A DNA stretch of 5,255 bases from an uncultured Porphyromonas sp. Its GTDB lineage: Bacteria; Bacteroidota; Bacteroidia; Bacteroidales; Porphyromonadaceae. Location of the stretch: the NCBI GenBank assembly GCA_945875135.1, contig CAMCJO010000173.1:1-5255 (forward strand). The letters are read 5' to 3'. Below the pieces are notes generated by a model. That model was not told where the DNA came from. It saw nothing but the letters and a program-made list of their open reading frames with translations, and did not search any database. Numbering within the stretch: the first letter of the stretch is position 1; each line of letters opens with the position of its first letter. Below are positions 1 to 5,255 of the stretch, piece by piece. The position numbers and the translations under genes are program-made.

Positions 1-291
1 GGTGCCTACACGGATGCCTATCTGAAGATCAATGGGCGTAGCGGTGTGACCCACCTGGCGCGCCTACTGGGGGATATACAGGATGAGCTACAGCATCACG
101 GCATCTCGACACTGAGCGAGCTGTACGATGGCAACCCGCCCTACGATAGTCACGGAGGTATCTCCTTTGCTATGAGCTGTGCAGAGGTCTTGCGCGCCTT
201 GGTGACCCTCGAGCGGTACAATAGCGAGGAGACCCCTCTGGCCAACTATCTATACTATACAACTAGCAACGAAGAGCGTCCTACAAGATAA
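1..291 (+). CDS. Glycogen debranching enzyme (amylo-alpha-1,6-glucosidase family), C-terminal part only
   Basis: This is the 3' end of a gene that begins before the window; 96 codons and a TAA stop are visible. The reading frame is open from base 1, so the internal GTG at 46 is not the start. The fragment matches the end of the bacterial amylo-alpha-1,6-glucosidase domain (GH133 type): an ...AYLKINGR segment at residues 6-13, then SELYDGNPP at 39-47, HGG at 51-53 and AEVLRAL at 61-67, equivalent to the SE(I/L)(F/Y)DG-PP...G...AEVLR pattern of this family. Such enzymes hydrolyse the alpha-1,6 branch points of glycogen in the cytoplasm. In Bacteroidales the gene commonly precedes the glycosyltransferase and GH57 genes found downstream here, which supports the call. 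The final 15 or so residues are polar and look like a divergent tail. The N-terminal domain and most of the active site lie outside the window. Confidence 0.85.
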   Translation, partial: GAYTDAYLKINGRSGVTHLARLLGDIQDELQHHGISTLSELYDGNPPYDSHGGISFAMSCAEVLRALVTLERYNSEETPLANYLYYTTSNEERPTR

Positions 292-310
292 ACGGACCAG
301 TAAATACCCT

Positions 311-318
311 TACCTTTG
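311..318 (+). promoter_or_regulatory. Candidate Bacteroidetes promoter -7 box
   Basis: The bases TACCTTTG match the Bacteroidetes sigma-ABfr -7 consensus TAnnTTTG exactly. The box lies in the 52-base gap after the debranching enzyme stop and ends 25 bases before the ATG at 344, so a start point near 322-327 would leave a leader of about 20 bases. No clear TTG-type -33 element is visible 19-22 bases upstream, which weakens the call. If real, it would drive the exported-protein gene and possibly the genes after it. Confidence 0.45.
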
Positions 319-343
319 AAGTGTAACTAAAGCCTACGAAACT

Positions 344-1213
344 ATGAGACACCAACTACTATTACTAACCATACTACTCAGTTGCGGACTGATCGCCTCG
401 GCACAGTGGACTTGGGATGGTCTCCTTACGACGGTAGAGCATCCGACTGATCCAGCGCAAGGGCGAGTCCTTGCCATTATGACTGATGATGCTTACATTC
501 CGATACAAATTAAGGAAGGTGTGTATGCTTCAGTAACCGACCCACTACAACTAAATGGTAAACCTATCCAGCTAGACAGTATCTACCACTTCGTCTGCAA
601 TCGTGAGGGAGACAGCTACCACTACGACTTCGAGCAACTATACAAAGGCGCAAAGTACGTCACTGTAGAGGGTTGTTTTGTGAATGAGACTATGGGACCA
701 TCAGAACCTGGAGGAGAACCGCTCCCTGGATTCTTCTTTTACTTCTTGACAACGACTGGACAGAAGATGGGACTAGCCAGCTTTTCTGGACGTTCTGAGG
801 CTGCAAACACTTTAGGAGGGTGGAGTCGTACACATTCGTATCTCAAGAACTGGTATGATTCGAGTCTCTCTCCAGACACACTATATACAGTAAGATTTCT
901 CAAGCTAGAGACAGGATACTATCGAGGTTGCTACATCCCCACTCTCCTGCTGAAGTCTAAGCCTGTGGCGGTACAGCATATGGAAGATGAGAATAGACCT
1001 CAGATAGAGGTTGAACGTGGTAAACTGCTCATTAATAGTGAGCGTCCTATGACGTGCATTACGCTCTCAAATATCGCAGGCTACACAAAAGCGTATGATA
1101 TAGCCAATCCGCAGGAGTTTGTCTTGTCGCTTCCATGTCCTAATCAGCTATATGTGATTCATATAGAATTTGCAGACGGCTCCACACCGTTCACTCAAAA
1201 GATACTACTTTGA
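344..1213 (+). CDS. Secreted protein of unknown function with a T9SS-like C-terminal sorting domain
   Basis: I do not recognise a family for the body of this 289-residue protein. The N-terminus is a clear export signal: a short charged start (MRH), a hydrophobic core at residues 5-18 and an A-S-A site at 18-20, predicting cleavage before Q21. C14 in LLSC could be a weak lipobox, but leucine at -2 is atypical and type I cleavage fits better. Residues 21-205 are rich in aromatic and beta-prone stretches, without a motif I can name. Residues about 218-289 resemble a type A T9SS C-terminal domain: an E-x-G-x-L-x-I strand (222-230), an I-T-L-S-N-I-A-G strand like the usual VYD-x-x-G (239-246), an LYVIHIE strand (269-275), and a lysine near the end (QKILL). 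Cargo with such tails crosses the outer membrane and is released or anchored to A-LPS. The gene separates two glycogen genes, is lower in GC than its neighbours and ends with tandem stops (TGA TAG, 1211-1216). The start at 344 is the one that yields the signal peptide. Confidence 0.75.
   Translation: MRHQLLLLTILLSCGLIASAQWTWDGLLTTVEHPTDPAQGRVLAIMTDDAYIPIQIKEGVYASVTDPLQLNGKPIQLDSIYHFVCNREGDSYHYDFEQLYKGAKYVTVEGCFVNETMGPSEPGGEPLPGFFFYFLTTTGQKMGLASFSGRSEAANTLGGWSRTHSYLKNWYDSSLSPDTLYTVRFLKLETGYYRGCYIPTLLLKSKPVAVQHMEDENRPQIEVERGKLLINSERPMTCITLSNIAGYTKAYDIANPQEFVLSLPCPNQLYVIHIEFADGSTPFTQKILL
911..1210 (+). other. Stretch encoding the putative T9SS C-terminal domain and its lead-in
   Basis: This is the 3' part of the exported-protein gene, residues 190-289. 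The last 70 or so residues have the short strand-turn-strand rhythm of Por secretion tail domains: a beta strand beginning IEVERGKLLI, a second ending in NIAG, a polar loop, an LYV strand, a D-G turn at 278-279 and a terminal K-I-L-L strand. The match is by eye. The canonical G-x-Y of the fourth motif reads N-Q-L-Y here, so the domain is divergent if correctly identified. Confidence 0.5.
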
Positions 1214-1266
1214 TAGAGATTGCCTCTTAACACGACAAGTGGGACCAATGAAGATGTTCTTGTAAG
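1214..1266 (+). other. Short gap before the glycosyltransferase, with a five-codon mini-ORF
   Basis: This 53-base spacer starts with a second stop (TAG) in the frame of the preceding gene. It contains ATG at 1248 followed by AAG ATG TTC TTG TAA (stop 1263-1265), ending one base before the ATG of the glycosyltransferase. Such close stop-start placement could couple initiation at 1267 to a leader, but five codons are easily a coincidence. No strong Shine-Dalgarno, promoter or terminator is visible. Confidence 0.3.
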
Positions 1267-2523
1267 ATGAGAGTATTGATGTACGGGTGGGAGTTTCCCC
1301 CACACATTTCAGGCGGGCTAGGCACGGCTAGCTATGGTTTGACCAATGGTATGGCCGAGCAGAGCGATATGGATATAACCTTTGTCGTGCCTAAGCTGTA
1401 TGGCGATGAGGACACTTCGCACATAACGCTGGTTGGTGCCGACCGCACGCCGATCGTTTACCATGATCACAGTGCCGAATACCTGCGCTCACGGCTACAC
1501 AATGAGGCGGAGGTAAGCTACTACCAGGCTGCTAGAGACCACATCTACGATGACTTTCGCTATCGCTGCCCCAACGACTTGGGCTGTCTGGAGTTTAGCG
1601 GAGCTTACCCAGACAACCTGCTGGAGGAGATCAACAATTACTCGATCGTGGCGGGCGTCATAGCACGGACGGTGCCGTGCGACATCATTCACTCGCACGA
1701 CTGGCTCACCTACCCAGCGGGGATCCATACGAAGATGGTGACGGGGCGGCCACTGGTAATCCATGTGCATGCGACCGACTTCGACCGCAGTCGTGGCAAT
1801 GTCAATCCGCAGGTCTACGCGATCGAGCGACAGGGGATGGACTACGCAGACGCTATCGTCTGTGTGAGCAACCTGACCCGACGAACTGTCATTGACAAGT
1901 ATGGTCAGAGCCCTGACAAGGTCTTTACCGTTCACAATGCTGTCGAGCCACTTAGTCCTGAGCTATTAGCCCTGCCCAATAAGCAGCATACGGGCGACAA
2001 GGTGATTACCTTCCTGGGGCGCATCACCATGCAAAAGGGACCTGAGTACTTTGTCGAGGCAGCTCACAAAGTGCTACAGCATACCGACGGCATTCGCTTT
2101 GTGATGGCGGGCAATGGCGATATGATGGACAAGATGATAGACCTCGTGGCTCGCAAGCGTATAGCCGACCGCTTTCACTTCACGGGCTTTCTACGGGGAC
2201 GGCAGGTCTATGAGATGCTGCGCTCGAGCGATGTCTACGTGATGCCCTCGGTGTCGGAGCCTTTTGGCATCTCGCCGCTAGAGGCTATGCAGTGTGGAGT
2301 GCCGAGCATTATCTCCAAGCAGAGTGGCTGTGCCGAGATCCTGCGCTACGCGATCAAGACCGACTACTGGGACGTGGACGCTATGGCCGACGCTATGCAC
2401 GCCCTCGTCTCCTATCCGACGCTCCACGAGCATCTCAAGCAAAAGGGGCTCGAGGAGGTCAACAACATCGTCTGGAGCAAAGCAGGACTGCGCCTCAGAG
2501 CTATCTATGACCGACTTGTATAA
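1267..2523 (+). CDS. GT4/GT5-like glycosyltransferase, glycogen synthase type
   Basis: A complete 418-residue GT-B fold glycosyltransferase. The N-terminus MRVLMYGWEFPPHISGGLGT is characteristic: the G16-G17-L18-G19 loop corresponds to the glycine-rich sugar-nucleotide loop of GT5 and GT4 synthases. H-S-H-D-W at 142-146 closes the N-terminal Rossmann domain. The C-terminal domain has the donor phosphate-binding pair R252 and K257 in GRITMQKG, and the E-x7-E signature at E331 and E339 (EPFGISPLE), followed by a nucleotide-sugar domain end at GVPSIISKQSG (344-354). It is expected to be a retaining cytoplasmic enzyme that extends alpha-1,4-glucan from ADP- or UDP-glucose; donor and acceptor cannot be read from sequence. 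The start is well supported because family members begin with this same M-(K/R)-V-L-M-(F/Y)-G-W-E-F-P-P motif. It follows the exported-protein gene by 53 bases and precedes the GH57 gene by 24, suggesting an operon. It is shorter than classical GlgA (about 475-500 residues). Confidence 0.85.
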   Translation: MRVLMYGWEFPPHISGGLGTASYGLTNGMAEQSDMDITFVVPKLYGDEDTSHITLVGADRTPIVYHDHSAEYLRSRLHNEAEVSYYQAARDHIYDDFRYRCPNDLGCLEFSGAYPDNLLEEINNYSIVAGVIARTVPCDIIHSHDWLTYPAGIHTKMVTGRPLVIHVHATDFDRSRGNVNPQVYAIERQGMDYADAIVCVSNLTRRTVIDKYGQSPDKVFTVHNAVEPLSPELLALPNKQHTGDKVITFLGRITMQKGPEYFVEAAHKVLQHTDGIRFVMAGNGDMMDKMIDLVARKRIADRFHFTGFLRGRQVYEMLRSSDVYVMPSVSEPFGISPLEAMQCGVPSIISKQSGCAEILRYAIKTDYWDVDAMADAMHALVSYPTLHEHLKQKGLEEVNNIVWSKAGLRLRAIYDRLV

Positions 2524-2547
2524 ACACTTAGACTTCTCCACCTTCCT

Positions 2548-3804
2548 ATGATACAGATTATACTTCACTTCTACCTACACCAACCGTTTAGGCTCAAGAG
2601 CTACCCATTCTTCAATATCGGTAGCGACCATTACTATTACGACGACTTTGCCAATGAGGAGATACTGCGTCAAGTGGTAGACCGCTCCTATAGACCAGCC
2701 CTCGAACTGATCGAGCAATTGATCGAAGCACATCCCGACTTTAGGGTTGCCCTCACGCTCTCAGGCTCGGTCCTCACGCAGATGGAGCTACACACGCCAG
2801 ACATGATCCAGCTGCTCAAGCGACTGGTCAAGAGTGGGCGCATCGAGATACTTGGCGAGCCGATCTCGCACGGACTCTGCGGGCTGTACGATGAGGAGGA
2901 GTATGCGAACCAGCTGCGCATGTACCGCACTCGTATCAGTTCGCTCCTAGGCGTCTCGCCCGTGACGCTCTCCAATCCTGAGCTAATCTATAGTGACCGC
3001 ATCGCGCAGGTAGCCCACAGCCAAGGGTACAAAGCGATCGTCACCGAGGGTGCCAAGCACCTCTTAGCGTGGAAGAGTCCTAACTACCTGTACAACGCAA
3101 CGACCGAGGGAGTGTCTCTTCTGATGCGTCACGCAGAGCTCTCCGATGCGATTGCTCACGACTTCGCACGGTACGACAGTCCGCTCTACCCCTACACGAC
3201 GGAGCGGTTCTTTGCGACGATGGAGGCTGAGCAGGGTGACTACGCACTGGTCTCTCTACCGCTGGAGACGCTCGGATCGGTATGGAGCCGTGAGACGGGC
3301 ATCTTTGAGTTCCTCCGAGCTCTTCCCGAGCAGGGTTCTAAGCGTGGCTTCACCTTTACCACGCCCCAAGAGATTGCCACGCACTGCACTCCGCAAGACA
3401 CAATCCAGGCGACCTATCCGGTGAGCCGTATGGGCGAGGAGCGAGACACCTCGCTATGGACAGGCAATGAGCTGCAGCAATGTGTCATACAGAAGCTCGA
3501 GGAGTGGGGCGAGCGCATACGTCTCTCACGAGACCAGCGACTCCTGGAGGACTGGATCAACTTGCAGAGCTCCGACCACCTCTTCTACATGACCACTAAG
3601 TTGGGTGGACCAGGCGCATTCTCGCCCTACGAGACGCCTTACGCCGCTTTTACCAACTATATGAACGTCCTGAGCGACTTCCTCCTCCGTGTCTCTGCCG
3701 AGTACCCCACCTCTATGGGCAATGAGGAGCTCAGCGCACTTCTGCAGACGATCGAAAATCAAAACAAAAAGATAGCTCAGCTGGAAGCTCAGCTGGCTAA
3801 GTAA
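2548..3804 (+). CDS. GH57 alpha-amylase-like protein, predicted catalytic acid/base missing
   Basis: A complete 418-residue protein of glycoside hydrolase family 57, which acts on alpha-glucans through a (beta/alpha)7 barrel. Conserved regions can be placed in order: H11-Q12-P13 (region 1), GRIEILGE at 97-104 (region 2), SNPELIYSD at 142-150 with E145 aligned to the nucleophile (region 3), SLPLETLG at 236-243 (region 4), and the family C-terminal block DWINLQSSDHLFYM at 335-348 with YMNVLSDFLLR at 371-381. In active family members region 4 reads D-x-E-x-(F)-G, the aspartate being the acid/base; here that position is P238 (codon CCG). The usual G-E-H-Q after it is also changed to G-S-V-W. The frame is intact, so this is probably a catalytically impaired GH57 homologue, a kind described among GH57 amylase-like proteins, perhaps binding glycogen. 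The last 20 or so residues look like a short coiled coil. There is no signal peptide, so it should be cytoplasmic. The start is the first ATG after the glycosyltransferase stop and gives the canonical I-x-L-x-F-x-x-H-Q-P beginning. Confidence 0.85.
   Translation: MIQIILHFYLHQPFRLKSYPFFNIGSDHYYYDDFANEEILRQVVDRSYRPALELIEQLIEAHPDFRVALTLSGSVLTQMELHTPDMIQLLKRLVKSGRIEILGEPISHGLCGLYDEEEYANQLRMYRTRISSLLGVSPVTLSNPELIYSDRIAQVAHSQGYKAIVTEGAKHLLAWKSPNYLYNATTEGVSLLMRHAELSDAIAHDFARYDSPLYPYTTERFFATMEAEQGDYALVSLPLETLGSVWSRETGIFEFLRALPEQGSKRGFTFTTPQEIATHCTPQDTIQATYPVSRMGEERDTSLWTGNELQQCVIQKLEEWGERIRLSRDQRLLEDWINLQSSDHLFYMTTKLGGPGAFSPYETPYAAFTNYMNVLSDFLLRVSAEYPTSMGNEELSALLQTIENQNKKIAQLEAQLAK
3774..3796 (+). 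repeat. 11-bp tandem direct repeat, period 12, at the GH57 gene 3' end
   Basis: The unit AGCTCAGCTGG occurs at 3774-3784 and again at 3786-3796, separated by one A. The period of 12 bases is exactly four codons, so it encodes the near-repeat A-Q-L-E / A-Q-L-A in the C-terminal coiled-coil tail without disturbing the frame. It looks like a small slippage duplication. Each unit contains the palindrome CAGCTG, so a small hairpin is also possible, but no T tract follows. Confidence 0.7.
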
Positions 3805-3828
3805 ACCCAACCCGACTCCTTAATATAT

Positions 3829-5255
3829 ATGAGCGCACCCACGCCTCAGGCGACAGCACTGCTAAGCAAACTCTTTACCGCTCCCGAGACTCCGTATGGG
3901 AGCTTTCCCTTTGACCAATTCTTCGACCTCTCCTCTGCTACTGCCATAGAGCAGACGATGGAGACCTTTCGCACGGCTATGCAGGAGGCTATCACGCTGC
4001 ATCGTGCGGAGATTGACGCAATCACGGCACAGCGTGAGCCAGCCACCTTTGACAATACGATCCGCCGCTTCGAGGAGAGTGGCGAGGCGCTGGAGGCGGT
4101 CACGGCGCCCTTTTACAATCTGCTCTCCGCTTACTCTTGCCCCGAGATGATGCAGCTCTCGGAGACCTTCTCCGATTGGCTCAGCAAGCTGTCGACTGAT
4201 ACGCTGCTCAATGAGGCACTCTTCGCCCGCATTCGCTCCGTCTATGACCAGCGCGAGGCACTGCACCTAGACGAGATCGACCTGCGCCTCCTGACCGAGA
4301 GCTACGAGGGCTTTGCGGACAATGGCGCGTTGCTCGTGGGTGCCGAGCGGGAGCGTTTTAGAGAGATCAATGAGCAGCTCAGTCAGTTGACCACACGCTT
4401 TGCGCAAAACAAACTTTGCGACGAGGAGTCCTGGACGCTCTTTGTGCCTGCTGACGAAAGCGACCGACTACGTGGCTTGCCTCAGCAGATCCTAGACGAT
4501 GCTCAGGAGAAGGCGCGCACCGCCTCCGAGGCGCATGGCGAGGGTTACCTCTTTGACCTATCGGCTCCGCATGTGGGTGCCATCATGAAGCATTGTGCCG
4601 ACAGAGAGCTGCGCTACAAGATGTACTTAGGTCGGGGCAGCGTGGGTAATAGAGACAACGAGCAAAACAACCGGCAGATCGTTCGCCAGATAGCTACGCT
4701 TCGTGGCGAGCTGGCACGACTACTCGGACATCCCAACTATGCGACCTACCGCCTCAAGCATCGTATGTGCAACACGCCCGAGCAGGTGGAGCAGCTCCTC
4801 GACGACCTCACGAAGTATTACCGACAGACGGCACTCGATGAGTTAGACGAGCTGGACCGTGAGGCGGGCTTCGAGCTGGAGTCGTGGGATCTCTCCTACT
4901 ATATGGAGCGACACAGCGAGCAGACCTTTGGGGTCAAGGAGGAGGAGCTACGTCCCTACTTCCCGCTCTCGCAGGTCATCTCGGGCGTCTTCGCCATTGC
5001 CACACGACTCTACGGCATCACCTTCGCACCCGCCGAGGAGGTCGCCGTCTACCACCCCGACGTGCGCCCCTACCAAGTGCTAGACAGCGACGGAGCGCAT
5101 CTCGGACTGCTCTACCTAGACTTCTTTCCCCGCAAGGGCAAGCGCAGCGGTGCCTGGATGAACAACCTACGGGAGTGGACGCCCACGCAGCGACCCCACA
5201 TCCTCCTCGTGATGAACTTCACCCCGCCGACAGCGGGCAAGGAGGCTATGCTCAC
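3829..5255 (+). CDS. M3 family metallopeptidase (Dcp/oligopeptidase A type), N-terminal 475 residues, runs off window
   Basis: The frame is open from the ATG at 3829 to the window end, giving 475 whole codons of a family normally about 680-710 residues long. M3 enzymes are zinc peptidases that cleave short peptides; Dcp removes C-terminal dipeptides. The early part has the family's PFD (28-30) and TFDNTIRRFEESG (73-85) segments and a long helical region. The strongest evidence is at the end: LYLDFFPRKGKRSGAWM at residues 428-444, matching the D-(F/L)-(F/Y)-x-R-x-x-K-R-x-G-A-W-M block that closely precedes the active site, then NFTPPTAGKEAML. The zinc-binding HEFGH should lie about 10-15 residues beyond the window edge, so activity cannot be judged. 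No signal peptide or lipobox is visible at MSAPTPQATALL, so a cytoplasmic role is likely. It starts 24 bases after the GH57 stop, in the same frame, after an AT-rich TAATATAT stretch and no Shine-Dalgarno. It may be cotranscribed without sharing the glycogen function. Dcp and PrlC/OpdA cannot be separated here. Confidence 0.85.
   Translation, partial: MSAPTPQATALLSKLFTAPETPYGSFPFDQFFDLSSATAIEQTMETFRTAMQEAITLHRAEIDAITAQREPATFDNTIRRFEESGEALEAVTAPFYNLLSAYSCPEMMQLSETFSDWLSKLSTDTLLNEALFARIRSVYDQREALHLDEIDLRLLTESYEGFADNGALLVGAERERFREINEQLSQLTTRFAQNKLCDEESWTLFVPADESDRLRGLPQQILDDAQEKARTASEAHGEGYLFDLSAPHVGAIMKHCADRELRYKMYLGRGSVGNRDNEQNNRQIVRQIATLRGELARLLGHPNYATYRLKHRMCNTPEQVEQLLDDLTKYYRQTALDELDELDREAGFELESWDLSYYMERHSEQTFGVKEEELRPYFPLSQVISGVFAIATRLYGITFAPAEEVAVYHPDVRPYQVLDSDGAHLGLLYLDFFPRKGKRSGAWMNNLREWTPTQRPHILLVMNFTPPTAGKEAML

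Noticed and set aside
46..291. GTG at 46 as the start of a small separate protein
   Set aside because: The same frame is open back to base 1 and the residues before 46 fit the debranching enzyme family, so this is the tail of a longer gene.
344..403. Lipoprotein signal at C14 of the exported protein
   Set aside because: The candidate box LLSC has an atypical residue at -2 and lies inside the hydrophobic core, while a good A-S-A type I site follows at residues 18-20.
1206..1212. TACTTTG as a promoter -7 box for the glycosyltransferase
   Set aside because: It is one base short of TAnnTTTG, overlaps the end of the previous gene and has no -33 element at the right distance.
1235..1263. ACAAG and CTTGT as a hairpin terminator between the exported-protein and glycosyltransferase genes
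   Set aside because: The stem is only five base pairs with a loop of about 19 bases and no T tract follows.
1495..1935. Antisense open frame of 146 codons within the glycosyltransferase gene
   Set aside because: It lies wholly opposite a well-supported gene in GC-rich DNA, and its translation shows no recognisable domain; it is a codon-bias shadow.
3774..3796. Repeated CAGCTG palindromes as a terminator after the GH57 gene
   Set aside because: The stem is short, lies inside the coding region and lacks a following T tract; it is better explained as a small coding duplication.
3862..4266. Antisense open frame of 134 codons within the M3 peptidase gene
   Set aside because: The + strand frame is open throughout and has clear M3 family motifs; the reverse frame has no recognisable features.

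Overview
The window looks like chromosomal DNA from a Bacteroidales bacterium, most likely Porphyromonas or a close relative. Three things point there: the adjacent glycogen debranching enzyme, GT4 glycosyltransferase and GH57 protein, an arrangement familiar from Bacteroidales; start regions without a strong Shine-Dalgarno sequence, one with a match to the Bacteroidetes -7 box TAnnTTTG; and an exported protein whose C-terminus resembles a type IX secretion (T9SS) sorting domain. The genus is inferred.

Every convincing gene is on the + strand. In order: the last 96 codons of an amylo-alpha-1,6-glucosidase-type glycogen debranching enzyme (to 291); a lower-GC gene for a secreted protein of unknown function with a T9SS-like tail (344-1213); a GT4/GT5-like glycosyltransferase of the glycogen synthase type (1267-2523); a GH57 alpha-amylase-like protein (2548-3804); and the first 475 codons of an M3 metallopeptidase (from 3829), cut by the window edge just before its expected HEFGH zinc motif. 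Gaps between genes are 52, 53, 24 and 24 bases, so transcription is probably largely continuous. No gap exceeds 300 bases. I see no RNA gene, CRISPR array, insertion sequence or convincing terminator.

The debranching enzyme, glycosyltransferase and GH57 protein form a cytoplasmic alpha-glucan (glycogen) module. Two things are unusual. First, the exported-protein gene lies inside this module, has clearly lower GC than its neighbours and carries its own candidate promoter, so it may be an insertion. Second, the GH57 protein keeps the residue aligned with the catalytic nucleophile (E145) but has proline (P238) where the catalytic acid/base aspartate is expected. It is probably not a normal amylase despite an intact reading frame. 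I found no strong evidence for a wholly new system; these two points most deserve follow-up.
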